From Oxalobacter paraformigenes (GTDB lineage: Bacteria; Pseudomonadota; Gammaproteobacteria; Burkholderiales; Burkholderiaceae_D): a stretch of 64,000 nt of DNA. Each line of letters opens with the position of its first letter. The stretch's first letter is position 1. Shown here piece after piece: positions 1-10,774 of the stretch. The notes under the pieces were generated by a model. The model did no database searches. It saw only the letters and a list, made by a program, of their open reading frames with translations, and was not told where the DNA came from. The stretch lies in assembly GCF_000158475.2 (NCBI RefSeq), contig NZ_KI392030.1, positions 79,528 through 143,527 of the forward strand, read 5' to 3'. The translations under genes and the position numbers were made by a program.

Positions 1-176
1 TGGCGATCGAAAGAGAAAGTCTGCCGGCTTGTCTCGAAATAACGGCATGGACGGAAGATGGAGAAATCATGGGGGTTCGTCACAAACAGTACGCCATTGA
101 AGGCGTCCAGTTTCATCCTGAATCCATCCTTTCCGAAAGAGGCCATACTTTACTCAAAAATTTCATCGGAGACTGA
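1..176 (+). CDS. trpG: Anthranilate synthase glutamine amidotransferase subunit, C-terminal part
   Basis: The open frame starting at base 3 ends in [14 protein letters not shown] and then NFIGD before the stop. The FHPES stretch carries the catalytic His and Glu of class I glutamine amidotransferases, so this is the C-terminal 57 residues of TrpG, cut by the window edge. TrpG supplies ammonia from glutamine to TrpE for anthranilate synthesis. It lies two bases before trpD, as expected for a trpGDC operon. A PabA-type protein cannot be excluded from this fragment, but the linkage to trpD and trpC favours TrpG. Confidence 0.9.
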   Translation, partial: AIERESLPACLEITAWTEDGEIMGVRHKQYAIEGVQFHPESILSERGHTLLKNFIGD

Positions 177-178
177 TC

Positions 179-1213
179 ATGACATCCATTTCGCCTCAGG
201 AAGCGCTTTTAAGATGTATTGAACATCGCGAGATTTTTCATGATGAAATGCTGTCCCTGTTCCGGAGCATCATGAGTGGAGAAATGTCGCCTTTGATGAT
301 CGCCGCGCTCACAATCGGCCTGCGTGTGAAAAAGGAAACGGTTGGGGAAATCGCGGCTGCCGCCGAAGTCATGCGGGAATTCTCCCTGAAGGTCAAAGTG
401 CAGCATCCGGAGAATCTTCTCGATATTGTCGGAACGGGCGGAGACGGAGCCCATACTTTCAACATTTCGACCGCTTCCATGTTTGTGGCCGCAGCGTGTG
501 GCGCACAGGTAGCCAAGCACGGAAGCCGCAGTGTTTCTTCTTCTTCGGGAAGCGCCGATTTGCTGGAAGCGCTGAACGTCAATATCAACCTGTCTCCTGA
601 ACAGATTGCCCGCTCCATTGAAGAAGTCGGTATCGGGTTCATGTATGCTCCCAATCACCATTCCGCCATGAAGCATGCCAAGGCCGTTCGCGAAGAACTG
701 GGGGTGCGGACGGTTTTCAACATTCTTGGGCCACTGACAAATCCTGCCTATGCCGACAACATGATGATGGGGGTTTTTCATCCCGATCTTGTCGGTATTC
801 AGGTTCGCGTGTTGCAGAAGATGGGGCTGAAAAGGGCATTGGTCGTCTGGGGCAGGGACAATCTGGATGAAGTGTCGCTGGGCGCCAGTACGCTGGTAGG
901 CGAATTGTCTGACGGAAAAGTCCGCGAGTATGATATTCATCCTGAAGACTTCGGCATCAGGATGTATGCCAGCCGCAATTTTCAGGTTGCCAATGCGGAA
1001 GAATCCAGGAAAATCGTTCTGGATACCCTGAATAACAAACCGACACCGGCGGCCGATATCATTGCCTTGAATGCCGGTGCCGCATTGTATGCGGCGGGAA
1101 AGGCCCGATCGATTGCGGACGGTCTGGCACAGGCGAGGGCAGCCATCGAATCGGGAGCCGCCCGCATGAAGCTGGACCAGTTCGTCGGCTTTACGCAATC
1201 GGTCAACCAATAG
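179..1213 (+). CDS. trpD: Anthranilate phosphoribosyltransferase
   Basis: TrpD joins anthranilate and PRPP to give phosphoribosylanthranilate, the second step of tryptophan synthesis in the cytosol. The 344-residue length is normal. The glycine-rich motif GTGGDG (residues 86-91) that contacts PRPP is present, followed by [20 protein letters not shown], the typical anthranilate and PRPP pocket, and by NILGPLTNP. The ATG follows the trpG stop by two bases, suggesting coupled translation, and trpC follows after 16 bases. Confidence 0.97.
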   Translation: MTSISPQEALLRCIEHREIFHDEMLSLFRSIMSGEMSPLMIAALTIGLRVKKETVGEIAAAAEVMREFSLKVKVQHPENLLDIVGTGGDGAHTFNISTASMFVAAACGAQVAKHGSRSVSSSSGSADLLEALNVNINLSPEQIARSIEEVGIGFMYAPNHHSAMKHAKAVREELGVRTVFNILGPLTNPAYADNMMMGVFHPDLVGIQVRVLQKMGLKRALVVWGRDNLDEVSLGASTLVGELSDGKVREYDIHPEDFGIRMYASRNFQVANAEESRKIVLDTLNNKPTPAADIIALNAGAALYAAGKARSIADGLAQARAAIESGAARMKLDQFVGFTQSVNQ

Positions 1214-1229
1214 TAAGGGCGAGATCATC

Positions 1230-2030
1230 ATGCACGACATCCTGAACAGAATCCTGTCTGTCAAAAAAAGCGAAGTCCGGGAAGCAAAACAAAAACTGCC
1301 TTTGGCAAGCCTGCAATATCAGGTGGAAAACGATGGCGATATCAAACGGAATCGGCGTCATTTCGAAGGTGCGCTTCGGGAAAAAATTGCCAAAGGTCGG
1401 GCAGGTGTTATTGCGGAAGTGAAAAAAGCATCCCCTTCCAAAGGCGTTATCCGTGAATGGTTTTATCCTGCCGAAATCGCAAAGAGCTATGAGAATGGCG
1501 GAGCAGCGTGTTTGTCAGTACTTACTGACAAACAATTTTTCAAGGGTTCCGCGGCATATCTGATAGAAGCGAGGCAAGCCTGCTCACTGCCGGTTTTAAG
1601 AAAGGATTTCATTATCGATCCCTATCAGGTTTATGAAGCTGCCGCCTGGGGAGCCGACTGCATCTTGCTGATTGTCGCCGCTCTGGAAGATGGCCAGATG
1701 GCGGAGCTCGAAGCATGCGCTTCCGGTCTGGGGATGAACGTTCTGGTTGAAGTCCATAATGAAAAAGAGCTGGAACGTGCTCTTCGGCTTCAGACGGCGC
1801 TTTTGGGCATCAATAACCGCGATTTGAGAACGTTTAAAACGTCCCTTCAAAATACGCTTGATCTGTTGCCCTGTGTGCCGGAAGGCAAGCTGGTCGTTAC
1901 CGAGTCCGGAATCCGCCAAAGAAGCGATGTGATCCGGATGAGGAAAGCCGGGGTGAATGCTTTTCTGATCGGCGAAGCTTTCATGCGTGCAAAGGAACCC
2001 GGCGAAGAACTGGCCAAACTGTTTTCCTGA
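1230..2030 (+). CDS. trpC: Indole-3-glycerol-phosphate synthase
   Basis: TrpC closes the indole ring by decarboxylating carboxyphenylamino-deoxyribulose phosphate. The 266-residue protein is a monofunctional TIM barrel. Visible motifs are [11 protein letters not shown] with the catalytic Lys, [36 protein letters not shown] and VTESGI. It is the last gene of the trpGDC run and has a GGGCGAG ribosome site before the ATG. No strong terminator was seen between it and the convergent peptidase gene. Confidence 0.97.
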   Translation: MHDILNRILSVKKSEVREAKQKLPLASLQYQVENDGDIKRNRRHFEGALREKIAKGRAGVIAEVKKASPSKGVIREWFYPAEIAKSYENGGAACLSVLTDKQFFKGSAAYLIEARQACSLPVLRKDFIIDPYQVYEAAAWGADCILLIVAALEDGQMAELEACASGLGMNVLVEVHNEKELERALRLQTALLGINNRDLRTFKTSLQNTLDLLPCVPEGKLVVTESGIRQRSDVIRMRKAGVNAFLIGEAFMRAKEPGEELAKLFS

Positions 2031-2086
2031 CGGTCTCTCTCTTGTAGCACTTTCGCCTCTCATGGAAGAAGATGCAAGCTCCCGGT

Positions 2087-3925
2087 TTATGGTGACAGTT
2101 GCAGCCAGTGTTGCCGGGCTTCTTTCATGGAAGCCGTTTCTTCTTTGGATAAGGTCAGAATGTATTTGGGGATGTGTTCGTCCTGTAGGACAGCATCGAA
2201 TCTCATCAGTTCGTCCCGTCTGAAGACGTGAATTTCAACGGCTTCTCCAACGGAATAGCGTGCCAGCTGTTTTTCCAGACTGGCGGAAGGGTTGTCTGCC
2301 GAAACTCTCAAACCGTCGAGAGCCAGCAAAACATCCCCCGCCGATATACCGGCACGATGGGCGGTTCCCCCTTCGAATACATGGGTAACGATGCAATCGT
2401 TACCCGAACGTTTGACACGAATGTCAAGACCGGGCCTGGAAGAGACAGTCGTGTCATTCATGGCTATGCCGAAAGAAGCGAACAGATCCGCAAGCGGAAG
2501 CAGATCGGTGCCATAAATGTATTTTTCGAAGAAGCCCTGAAGATTCAGCCCGGTGACTTCTTCCATGATCGCTTTCGCTTCCGGATCGGTTATGCCGCGG
2601 TTGGCGCCTTTATAGAAGTCTCGGCCGTAACGTTGCCACAATACCCGCATGACATCATCAAGCGATTTGGCGTTTCCGGTCTCGAGCCGGATAGTGAGAT
2701 CGAGTGCCAGCGCGACCAGCGAACCTTTGGTGTAATAGCTGACCAATGCGTTCGGCGAGTTCTCGTCTTGCCGATAGTATTTGATCCAGGCATCGAAGCT
2801 GGCGTCGGCAACACTTTGCTTGAGATGCCCTCGTCCGCGCAGGACATTGTTGATGGTAGACGCAATTTGATGCAAGTAAGTGCTCACGTCAATTATGCCG
2901 CTTCGGACGATGGTCAGATCGTCGTAGTAGCTGGTAAAGCCTTCGAACAGCCACAGAAGCCGGGTATACGTTTCCTGTTGCAAATCATAGGGAGCGAAAA
3001 CAGCCGGTTTGATTCGTTTGACATTCCAGGTATGGAAATATTCGTGACTGCAAAGCCCCAGAAACTGTAAATAATCCTCGTCGATTTTTTGCGGCGACAA
3101 CTGCTTGCGGTTAATGGAGGGCAAGGACGACCTTGAACAGAGCAGGGCGGTCGAGGCCCTGTGTTCCAGACCGCCATACCCGTTTTTGACCACCATAATC
3201 AGAAACACATAACGGGATACAGGAGCCTTTTTTATTTCCGGTTCAAAAAAGGCGATCTCGGTTTCGCAGATTTTTTTCAGATCGCTTTCGATTCTTTCCA
3301 TATCCAGATTGGGGACACGACCGGTAATGACGATTTCATGCGGTATTCCATACGCCTGAAACTGGCCCAGAATGAAATGGCCCATTTCAACCGGCGAATC
3401 GATCAGTTCGTCATAATCGGAAGCGATATAAGTGCCGAATCCATAACGTTGCGCTTCATATTCGGGCAGTGCCGTTGCAACCCGCCATGTGCCGGCCGCA
3501 GGATCAGCCGGTTTTCTGATATCGACAATATGCGGAAGTGCCTCGTACCCAACCACTTCCAGAAATACACTCGAACCGTTGAAAAAGGCATGGGTTTGAT
3601 CGACATGAGCAGATCTGACCGACAAATCCCATGCATAGACCTCATAAACCAGATGGAGTCGACCGGAAAAAGCCTCTGCCTGCCAGGTATGTTTGTCGAT
3701 TTTCGAGAGAGGAACTGGACGATCGTCACAGGTGGCATGAATTTGTACGATGTTTCGCGCAAATTCCCGGATCATGTAACTGCCCGGTATCCAGGCAGGC
3801 AACCTGAATAATTGCCTGTTTTTGTCAGGATTATTGATTGTCAATGTCACCCGGAACAAATGGGCGTTCAGGTCGGAAGCTTCAATGGAATAATGAATAG
3901 CCTGCATCGTATCGTCAATTTGCAT
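2087..3925 (-). CDS. M61-family metallopeptidase with PDZ domain
   Basis: This 612-residue protein has the zinc-peptidase motif HEYFH at residues 294-298, in the context HEYFHTWNVKR. A downstream Glu in LFEGFTSYYDDL (about residues 328-340) is the expected third zinc ligand. The N-terminal 200 residues form the beta-rich domain typical of glycyl-aminopeptidase-type M61 enzymes. Near residues 500-580, FEGGTAHRAGISAGDVLLALDG is a PDZ-domain carboxylate-binding region. No signal peptide is visible, so a cytosolic peptidase is likely; substrates are unknown. It lies 21 bases after metH on the same strand and may be co-transcribed with it. The ATG at 3907 is an alternative start. Confidence 0.9.
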   Translation of the reverse strand: MQIDDTMQAIHYSIEASDLNAHLFRVTLTINNPDKNRQLFRLPAWIPGSYMIREFARNIVQIHATCDDRPVPLSKIDKHTWQAEAFSGRLHLVYEVYAWDLSVRSAHVDQTHAFFNGSSVFLEVVGYEALPHIVDIRKPADPAAGTWRVATALPEYEAQRYGFGTYIASDYDELIDSPVEMGHFILGQFQAYGIPHEIVITGRVPNLDMERIESDLKKICETEIAFFEPEIKKAPVSRYVFLIMVVKNGYGGLEHRASTALLCSRSSLPSINRKQLSPQKIDEDYLQFLGLCSHEYFHTWNVKRIKPAVFAPYDLQQETYTRLLWLFEGFTSYYDDLTIVRSGIIDVSTYLHQIASTINNVLRGRGHLKQSVADASFDAWIKYYRQDENSPNALVSYYTKGSLVALALDLTIRLETGNAKSLDDVMRVLWQRYGRDFYKGANRGITDPEAKAIMEEVTGLNLQGFFEKYIYGTDLLPLADLFASFGIAMNDTTVSSRPGLDIRVKRSGNDCIVTHVFEGGTAHRAGISAGDVLLALDGLRVSADNPSASLEKQLARYSVGEAVEIHVFRRDELMRFDAVLQDEHIPKYILTLSKEETASMKEARQHWLQLSP

Positions 3926-3946
3926 AGAATGATTTTTTACGTATCC

Positions 3947-6900
3947 CTACAGAACAGGGGCCAGCCATTGCGCGATCTTTTCTTCATTAACATGCCGCCG
4001 TTTCGCCATGTCCGCTACCTGATCTTTTCCGATTTTGCCGATCGTGAAATAACGGGCATCCGGATGGGCAAAATAAAAACCGGTAATGGACGCGGTAGGC
4101 AACATGGCATACGATTCCGTCAGGCTCATGCCGATTTCCTCGCAGCGCAATATTCTGAACAGATCGCTTTTGACGGTATGTTCGGGACAGGAAGGATAGC
4201 CGGGAGCCGGGCGGATACCGCTGTACAGTTCTTTCTGAAGCTGCTCGTTCGTAAAATGTTCGTTTGGCGCATATCCCCAGAGATCTTTCCTGACCAGTTC
4301 GTGCAAATATTCTGCCAGCGCTTCTACCAGACGGTCGGCCAACGCCTTCAGCATGATACTGTCATAATCGTTCCGGGCTGCATCGAATTCCTCAAGCCGC
4401 CGTTCAATCCCTATACCGGTGGTTACACCGAACATGCCGATGTAATCCCTGATGCCTGAGGATTTTGGCGCAATGAAATCGGCAAGACTTTGGTTGGGAC
4501 GGGAAACACCGCCAACGACGGGTTTTTCCATTTGCTGCCTGACCCCATAGTAAGTGAACGCGACATTTGAACGCGTTTCGTCCGTGTAAATCTCAATATC
4601 GTCATCGTTGACGCTGTTGGCCGGCATCAGGGCAATGGTGGCGTTGGCGGTCAGCCATTTTCCCCTGATCAGTTTTTCCAGCATTTTCTGTCCGTCTTCA
4701 AAAACTTTTCTGGCTGTTTCACCGTGAGCGTTATCGTTCAGAATGTCCGGATAAGAACCCGGCAAATCCCAGACCCTGAAAAAGGGCGACCAGTCGATAT
4801 AGCTTGTCAGCACAGACAAGTCGATATTCCGGAGAAATCGCTGCCCCAGATAAATCGGTTTTTTGGGCGCATTTGTTTCTTTAAACGATAATTTCGCCTT
4901 GTTTGCGCGAGCTTCTTCAATAGACAGCAGCTTCTTCGGTTTCTTTTGCGCATGAAGTTCGCGGATGTGTTCGTAATCGTCCGTCAGTACCTTGATGTAT
5001 TTTTCGCGCATGCTGTCAGAAAGCAGGGCCTGGATAACTGTCACGGTACGGGATGCATCCGGAACCTGTACGACAGGACCCTCGTAATTCGGCGCGATCT
5101 TGATGGCCGTGTGCGTTTTGCTCGTGGTTGCCCCCCCAACGAAAAGCGGAATGCGGCGTGAGCGGAAATACTCGTCACGTTGCATTTCGCTGGCAACGTG
5201 CATCATTTCTTCCAGTGACGGGGTGATCAGACCGGAAAGACCGATAGCGTCGGCATTGACTTCCTTGGCTTTCGCCAGAATTTCCTCACATGGAACCATC
5301 ACGCCCATATTGATGACTTCAAAGTTGTTGCATTGCAGGACAACCGCGACAATGTTCTTTCCAATATCGTGAACGTCGCCTTTTACTGTCGCGATGACAA
5401 TCTTTCCTTTCGGCTGTGTATTGCCGCTCAGCCGCTTCTGTTCCTCGATATAGGGAACCAGATAGGCGACAGCCTGTTTCATCACGCGCGCCGATTTGAC
5501 GACTTGCGGAAGAAACATCTTGCCTTGCCCGAAGAGATCGCCCACCGCATTCATGCCGTCCATCAAAGGCCCTTCGATCACTTCAATCGGTTGACCGCCT
5601 TTTTTCAGGATTTCCTGCAGAGCTTCATCGGTATCTTCGGTAATGAAGTCAGTCAGTCCATGAACGAAAGCGTAAGTCAGCCGTTTGCCCACCGGTTCCG
5701 TTCGCCACTGAAGATTGTCGCTTTCTTTTTTCGCGCCCGCCTGAAATGCATTGGCGACTTCAACAAGGCGTTCCGTCGCATCCGGCCGCCGGTTCAGTAC
5801 CACATCTTCAACCCGCTCGCGCAAGGCTTCGGGAATTTCGTCATAGACGCCGATCATTCCGGCATTGACAATCCCCATCGTCATTCCGGCCGAGATGGCA
5901 TGGTAGAGGAAAACCGTATGTATCGCTTCACGGGCGGGATTGTTCCCGCGCAGGCTGAAACTGACGTTGGAAACGCCGCCGCTTACTTTGGCATGAGGCA
6001 GATTGGCCTTTATCCAGCGGGTGGCCTCGATAAAATCGACGGCATAATTGTTGTGCTCGTCAATGCCGGTGGCGACAGCGAATATGTTGGGATCAAAAAT
6101 AATGTCTTCTGCAGGAAAACCGATCGTATTGACCAGCAAGTCGTAAGCCCGCCGGCATATCGAAATTTTGCGTTCGTAGGTATCGGCTTGCCCCTGTTCA
6201 TCGAAAGCCATGACAATCACGGCAGCACCGTAACGGCGGCACAGCTTTGCCTGACGCAGAAATTCGGCTTCCCCGGCTTTCAGCGAAATGGAGTTGACAA
6301 TGGATTTGCCTTGCAGGCATTTCAGGCCGGTTTCGATAACTTCCCATTTCGAGGAATCGAGCATGACCGGAACGCGGGCAATTTCCGGTTCGGAAGCGAT
6401 GAGATTCAGGAAGCGCCTCATGGCACTGACCGAATCCAGCATGGCTTCATCCATGTTGATATCGATAATCTGCGCACCGTTTTCAACCTGTTGTCTGGCG
6501 ACAGCCAGCGCCTTGTCGTATTCCTCATTCAGAATCATCCGTGCGAATGCTTTGGAACCGGTTACATTCGTACGTTCGCCGACATTCACGAAAAGCGAAT
6601 CCTCGTCGATTGTAAACGGTTCAAGACCGGACAGGCGCATGGCGGGCGGGATGGCGGGCAGTTTTCGCGGGGGCAATGGAGCCACCGCTTCGGCAATGGC
6701 GCGGATGTGATCGGGAGTCGTTCCGCAGCATCCGCCGACAACATTGATAAAACCGCTTTCGGCAAATTCTTTCAGAAATGCCGATGTGTCTTCCGGCAAT
6801 TCATCGAATCCGGTTTCGCTCATCGGATTGGGCAATCCCGCATTGGGATAAATGCAGATATGCGTATCTGCAATCCGGGACAGTTCTTCCACGTAGGGCC

Positions 6901-7708
6901 TCATCAGTGCCGCCCCCAACGCGCAGTTCAGGCCGACAGTCAGCGGTCGCGCATGCCGGATCGAATGCCAGAAGGCCGTTACGGTCTGCCCGGACAGAAT
7001 GCGGCCTGAAGCATCGGTGACGGTTCCCGAAATCATGATCGGGAGTTTCTTTCCTGCTGTTTCGAAAAAGGAATCGATCGCGAACAGGGCTGCCTTGCAA
7101 TTCAGCGTATCGAATACCGTTTCAACCAGCAGCAGATCGACTCCGCCTTCAACCAGAGCGCGAACCTGTTCGGAATAAGCGGCTACGAGCTGGTCAAATG
7201 TAATATTGCGTGCGCCCGGATCATTGACGTCAGGTGAAATCGAGGCAGTGCGTGGTGTAGGGCCCATCGAGCCTGCGACAAAGCGGGGGCGGTCGGGAGT
7301 AGCGTATTTATCGCATATTTCCCGTGCGATTCTGGCCGATTGCACATTCATCTCATAAACGAGATGAGCCATGTGGTAGTCATCCTGGGCGATAGCGGTA
7401 GCGCCGAAAGTATTCGTCTCTATGACATCGGCTCCCGCTTTCAGATACGCTTCATGAATTGCAGAGATGATATGGGGCTGGGTCAACGACAATAACTCGT
7501 TGTTGCCCTTGACGAATAATTCCCGGTCACCCGCTGAGGCTGGAGGAACAAAATCCGCAAACCGACCGTCCGGGCCTCCACGATAGTCTTCTTCGGTCAG
7601 GCCATAACGCTGAATCATTGTCCCCATTGCGCCGTCCAGAACGAGAATACGGCGGGACATGATTTCACGAAGACGGTTTTCGGTTGAATTGATATCCATT
7701 TGAGTCAT
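3947..7708 (-). CDS. metH: Cobalamin-dependent methionine synthase
   Basis: MetH transfers the methyl group of methyltetrahydrofolate to homocysteine through cobalamin. At 1253 residues it is a complete four-module enzyme. The homocysteine domain comes first, with zinc ligands in LNCALG and GGCCGTT. Next are the pterin-binding barrel ([15 protein letters not shown], about 373-387), the four-helix cap, and the B12 domain with DVHDIGKN, whose His is the lower axial ligand. The C-terminal AdoMet reactivation domain contains [13 protein letters not shown]. It is consistent with a B12-using cell, as is the cobalamin riboswitch near 38100. No good ribosome site precedes the start; the ATG at 7699 is an alternative. 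Confidence 0.98.
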   Translation of the reverse strand: MTQMDINSTENRLREIMSRRILVLDGAMGTMIQRYGLTEEDYRGGPDGRFADFVPPASAGDRELFVKGNNELLSLTQPHIISAIHEAYLKAGADVIETNTFGATAIAQDDYHMAHLVYEMNVQSARIAREICDKYATPDRPRFVAGSMGPTPRTASISPDVNDPGARNITFDQLVAAYSEQVRALVEGGVDLLLVETVFDTLNCKAALFAIDSFFETAGKKLPIMISGTVTDASGRILSGQTVTAFWHSIRHARPLTVGLNCALGAALMRPYVEELSRIADTHICIYPNAGLPNPMSETGFDELPEDTSAFLKEFAESGFINVVGGCCGTTPDHIRAIAEAVAPLPPRKLPAIPPAMRLSGLEPFTIDEDSLFVNVGERTNVTGSKAFARMILNEEYDKALAVARQQVENGAQIIDINMDEAMLDSVSAMRRFLNLIASEPEIARVPVMLDSSKWEVIETGLKCLQGKSIVNSISLKAGEAEFLRQAKLCRRYGAAVIVMAFDEQGQADTYERKISICRRAYDLLVNTIGFPAEDIIFDPNIFAVATGIDEHNNYAVDFIEATRWIKANLPHAKVSGGVSNVSFSLRGNNPAREAIHTVFLYHAISAGMTMGIVNAGMIGVYDEIPEALRERVEDVVLNRRPDATERLVEVANAFQAGAKKESDNLQWRTEPVGKRLTYAFVHGLTDFITEDTDEALQEILKKGGQPIEVIEGPLMDGMNAVGDLFGQGKMFLPQVVKSARVMKQAVAYLVPYIEEQKRLSGNTQPKGKIVIATVKGDVHDIGKNIVAVVLQCNNFEVINMGVMVPCEEILAKAKEVNADAIGLSGLITPSLEEMMHVASEMQRDEYFRSRRIPLFVGGATTSKTHTAIKIAPNYEGPVVQVPDASRTVTVIQALLSDSMREKYIKVLTDDYEHIRELHAQKKPKKLLSIEEARANKAKLSFKETNAPKKPIYLGQRFLRNIDLSVLTSYIDWSPFFRVWDLPGSYPDILNDNAHGETARKVFEDGQKMLEKLIRGKWLTANATIALMPANSVNDDDIEIYTDETRSNVAFTYYGVRQQMEKPVVGGVSRPNQSLADFIAPKSSGIRDYIGMFGVTTGIGIERRLEEFDAARNDYDSIMLKALADRLVEALAEYLHELVRKDLWGYAPNEHFTNEQLQKELYSGIRPAPGYPSCPEHTVKSDLFRILRCEEIGMSLTESYAMLPTASITGFYFAHPDARYFTIGKIGKDQVADMAKRRHVNEEKIAQWLAPVL

Positions 7709-8309
7709 AGTGTAGGCAGGTGCAGTGTGTCGATCTTCGCCGGAATTCAGCTTTCGATTTAAAAAGGAACGAACAAGTTGAAAATTATACTGGAATCAAA
7801 TAAGCCCGACGAATCGCCAGCTTCAGTTCGATTGCCGCAAACTGAAAACGGGAAAGGCCAGCCGTCTTTAAAACGCTTCCCGTTTTTCAATTGCAGGAGT
7901 AATACAACCGAGTTCGATTAAGGCGGCAAACCGCTAATCGGATTTGTGCTTCATCGTCGTGAATTTTTCTGTTTTTTATCGCTTGCCCGGGGCGCAATGC
8001 TTGAATAAAGCCTGTAGCGGTCTTTATGCCATATTTTTCCGACGATTTACGAAATGGCTCCGCTGTTTATCCACCTCCAATCTCGCCTCGCATTCATTGC
8101 GACAGCAATGGTTTTAACGCCGCATTTGTTACGGTATCGCTGGCGATTTTCCCGGATTTTCTGAAAATCCTTTGGAGCAGAACTTTCAGACATTACAGTG
8201 CTGACTTTGGCGGACTTATCGATGAATCTTTTCAAAGTCCGGCCCGTCCCCTTAAAGATTTTGCGGACCAATTTCTGCAAGAAACCTTTCCAGGGGCGGA
8301 CAAAACCGT
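7709..8309. other. Intergenic region between metH and dsbC-like gene
   Basis: About 600 bases without a gene I can support. It holds a hairpin at 7843-7889 and a short minus-strand open frame at 8047-8280 whose product is rich in Arg, Asn and Trp and looks like no family I can name. That frame may belong to a dispersed repeat rather than a protein. No cobalamin or SAM riboswitch signature was found upstream of metH. Confidence 0.6.
7843..7889. terminator. Hairpin with T-rich flank
   Basis: TGAAAACGGGAA (7843-7854) pairs with TTCCCGTTTTTCA (7877-7889) with one bulged base and a loop of about 22 bases. Both flanks can give a T run, so it could stop transcription in either direction. The long loop makes this tentative. 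Confidence 0.35.
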
Positions 8310-9044
8310 TTACTTCAGAGATTGCAGTTTCCTGTTTATATCGTCGGCATCGGCTGCCCCCGGAACGCGTGTTCCGTCGCTAAAGAAAATGGCCGGCGTT
8401 CCCCGGATGTTCAATTTCTGTCCAAGTGCGCGTATTTTTTCGTCAGGAAAAACGCATTCGTCTTTTGCCTTTGCCGGCCTTTTGTCGTTAATCATCCAGT
8501 CTTTCCAGGCCTGTGCGGGATTTTCGGAACACCATATATTTCTGGAAAGCTCAACGGACTTTTCAGACAAAATATTGAATGGATACACGTAGACCGTCAC
8601 ATCGTCCACATTCTGAAGATTGTATTCAAGCTGCTTGCAATAACGGCAATTCGGATCGGAGAAAACCGCCATCATTCCTTTGCCGTTTCCCTTGACGATC
8701 CGGATGGCCAGATCCTTGGGCAAGTCGGCAAAATCGACGATCGTGATTTGCCGGAGTTTTTCGTCGGTGTAATCCTTTTTTGTCTGAAGATCCAGGATTT
8801 TTCCGAGAAAAAGGTACTGTGCCTGTTTGTCCGTATAAACGAGATTGTCTCCGATTTGAACTTCATACAGGCCTGCATAAGGCGTTTTGACAATCGCGTC
8901 TTTTTTGACATCGACACCGAGATATTCCCTGAAGCGCTGTTGAATGTTGGCTTCAGGCGATGGCGCAGCAAACACAGCATGGCTGAAAGACAAAAGCAGA
9001 ACCGGTAAAATGGATCGCAGAAGACGTGTAAACAGACTGTTCAT
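8310..9044 (-). CDS. dsbC: DsbC-family periplasmic disulfide isomerase
   Basis: The 244-residue product starts with a Sec signal peptide (MNSLFTRLLRSILPVLLLSF, ending AVFA before APSP). It then has a short dimerisation region and a thioredoxin fold with the redox motif CRYC in FSDPNCRYCKQL. The cis-proline loop is RGTPAIFF. DsbC-type proteins reshuffle wrong disulfides in the periplasm and are kept reduced by DsbD. The start at 9044 is preferred over the upstream in-frame one because GAGGAAC lies about six bases before it and the signal peptide begins there. A second Cys pair (WC and EC) matches the structural disulfide of DsbC. Confidence 0.92.
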   Translation of the reverse strand: MNSLFTRLLRSILPVLLLSFSHAVFAAPSPEANIQQRFREYLGVDVKKDAIVKTPYAGLYEVQIGDNLVYTDKQAQYLFLGKILDLQTKKDYTDEKLRQITIVDFADLPKDLAIRIVKGNGKGMMAVFSDPNCRYCKQLEYNLQNVDDVTVYVYPFNILSEKSVELSRNIWCSENPAQAWKDWMINDKRPAKAKDECVFPDEKIRALGQKLNIRGTPAIFFSDGTRVPGAADADDINRKLQSLK

Positions 9045-9197
9045 GTTTGTTCCTCGAAAGATTTTTACCAAGGATAAGCGAACAGGAAAGCCTTGGCTAT
9101 TGTTGCGGCAAGATACAGCTCACGAACTGAAGAAATCGCAATCTTATATAATGAAGAGCGAGAAGTTTGCCGTTTTTTTTGTTACAATGCACGCTTC

Positions 9198-9250
<53 letters not shown>

Positions 9251-9273
<23 letters not shown>

Positions 9274-9346
9274 AAAAATTATTTCAGGCCGTCCCAAGAA
9301 GTACATTAACCCACGTATTTTCAATGATTTACGTGGGTTTTTTTGT
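9251..9346 (+). repeat. Left island junction (attL-like) repeat
   Basis: This stretch runs from the T arm of tRNA-Thr through the tRNA terminator. It recurs imperfectly at 16671-16761. The best-matched core is AAGAAGTACATTAACCCACG followed by the hairpin and T run. The two copies bracket the hsd island, as expected for attL and attR of an integrated element. The orientation is direct. Confidence 0.75.
9308..9344 (+). terminator. Terminator of tRNA-Thr
   Basis: AACCCACGTA (9308-9317) pairs with TACGTGGGTT (9330-9339), followed by a run of seven T. The same hairpin, with one arm slightly changed, is present in the right-hand repeat near 16724-16759. Confidence 0.8.
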
Positions 9347-9452
9347 ATCTGTCGTCCGCGAAAGTCCGATTCCGTCCGTTGACATCCACTGTTTTTAGGG
9401 GCAACAACAGGGGCAGATTTATAACATATTGTTCAAACAACTTGCCCCTAAA

Positions 9453-9821
9453 ATGCCAAGAAGAACAAAGCCGCTTTCAGCCACTCAAATAAAAAATGCT
9501 AAGCCAGGAGAAAAGCCTTGTACGCTTTTTGATGGAGGGAGCTTGTTTTTAGAGGTTGTGTCAGTCGGTTTGGTGAATCTTATCAGCGCGCCCCGAAATG
9601 CCAAAGTTCAAAAATGTCCATTTTCAAAAAATCTGACGGAAGCAACTCACTTAAAAAGTGTATTGAAAAACGGCTGCGTCCTTGCATTGGTGAGCGTGAA
9701 ATCTCTATTTTCGATGGGGCATTTGCAGAAAATCCTCATGAATGGACACAGCTTTCCAAATTGCGCGCGAGTTATGGCAAAGATGATAGCGAAATGGATG
9801 GTACTGAATAAAAAGTCGTAG
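9453..9821 (+). pseudogene. Tyrosine-recombinase integrase remnant
   Basis: The first 35 residues, MPRRTKPLSATQIKNAKPGE and then LFDGGSLFLEV, match the N-terminal arm-binding (DUF4102-type) domain of phage P4-like integrases. After about base 9557 the similarity stops and the frame continues into unrelated sequence. The core-binding and catalytic domains are missing. A second small frame at 9614-9811 (65 residues, acidic C-terminus) is not recognisable and may be the tail of another deleted gene. Its position just inside the tRNA junction is where an island integrase should sit, so the island is probably no longer able to move by itself. Confidence 0.7.
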
Positions 9822-9907
9822 CAAAATCAGATCTGGCAGGTATCGGCTTCATCTGGTAGCTTGCCGGTCAGCTATCAAATACTTCAGATTAAAATCTGAA
9901 CTACTTT

Positions 9908-10549
9908 CTATTCTTCCAAGGGGTAAGTTTCATCGTAAATTTCCCTTAAATTCTTTCCGTTAAAGGTCCAGTAACCAGTCGGTTGGATACTATGATTGAG
10001 TCCGAGTAATTGTCGAGTCACTGCCGTTAAAGACTGCTCTTTGCCTTCAAAAAGTACCTTCTTTTCACCGGTGACGGTCACTTCGATAGTCGGATCTTTT
10101 ATGTATGTCAGTTTCATTCCCGATTCAATACCCATTTCCTTGTAATTGAGCGGCGGGCGACGGGATTGTTTTGCTTTTTCCTTGGCAGCCTTATCGTCGC
10201 TGGTCAGATCGTCATCAATTTCAAGAGTCACTTCATCAGTAATATCTTCACGATGAAAAAGTTCCAGAATAGCCATCGCCTGTTCCGGTTTGATCTGGAA
10301 AAACTCTCGATTGACATTGATGCGGTTCGGCGCGAATGCTGTATGCAGAGCTTTCTCAATCTTGGCACAGTCAGACGGCTTCACTTTGCAAGCATATTGG
10401 CATTCAAATGGAACAGGAACGCCAGTTCCATAAAGTTCCTTCATGCGAGCATCGATGTTTTCGCGCGTTGTCATGCCGATCTTGACCAAGCCGGGCATAA
10501 CCGAATTAGTCAGCACATAAACAATGCCATAATTAGGTTTTTTATTCAT
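9908..10549 (-). CDS. T5orf172/GIY-YIG-like nuclease-domain protein with RAMA-like C-terminus
   Basis: The 213-residue product opens with GIVYVLTNSVMPGLVKIGMT and continues R..ELYGTGVPVPFECQYACKV, E..LH..F. This is the T5orf172 (MUG113) branch of the GIY-YIG nuclease fold. Residues about 125-205 (PPLNYKEMGIESGMKLTY, then VTGEKKVLFEGKEQSLTAVT) resemble the small RAMA/DUF4357-type domains attached to restriction and methylase proteins. The role is unknown; DNA binding or cleavage is plausible. It points away from hsdM within the island. Start ATG 10549 is preferred over a TTG 36 bases upstream, though neither has a strong ribosome site. Confidence 0.7.
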   Translation of the reverse strand: MNKKPNYGIVYVLTNSVMPGLVKIGMTTRENIDARMKELYGTGVPVPFECQYACKVKPSDCAKIEKALHTAFAPNRINVNREFFQIKPEQAMAILELFHREDITDEVTLEIDDDLTSDDKAAKEKAKQSRRPPLNYKEMGIESGMKLTYIKDPTIEVTVTGEKKVLFEGKEQSLTAVTRQLLGLNHSIQPTGYWTFNGKNLREIYDETYPLEE

Positions 10550-10774
10550 GATCTTGTCTGGATTTGATGGCGCACTTTGAAGCAATACGGGTCTTGAATG
10601 AAGCTGATCTTTCTATTGTAGTCGGAAAAAAACGTTTATTCATGGCATGAGCCTTTTTTCAGGATTTTCTTTCTCTTCACGCCACATATTTGAGATACTT
10701 GGTCAATCTCAACACATTTGGGTTAATGGCTGATTCCCGAGGGAAACGCAAATCACCAGCAAGATGGGAAAGTT

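Noticed and set aside
209..1264. Long minus-strand open frame over trpD
   Set aside because: It is the antisense of a well-conserved enzyme gene, has no family motif and no ribosome site.
5333..7009. 558-codon plus-strand frame over metH
   Set aside because: Antisense of the conserved MetH domains; composition is a reflection of the metH codons.
7709..7830. Cobalamin or SAM riboswitch upstream of metH
   Set aside because: None of the B12-box or SAM-aptamer landmarks is present, in contrast to the clear case at 38023.
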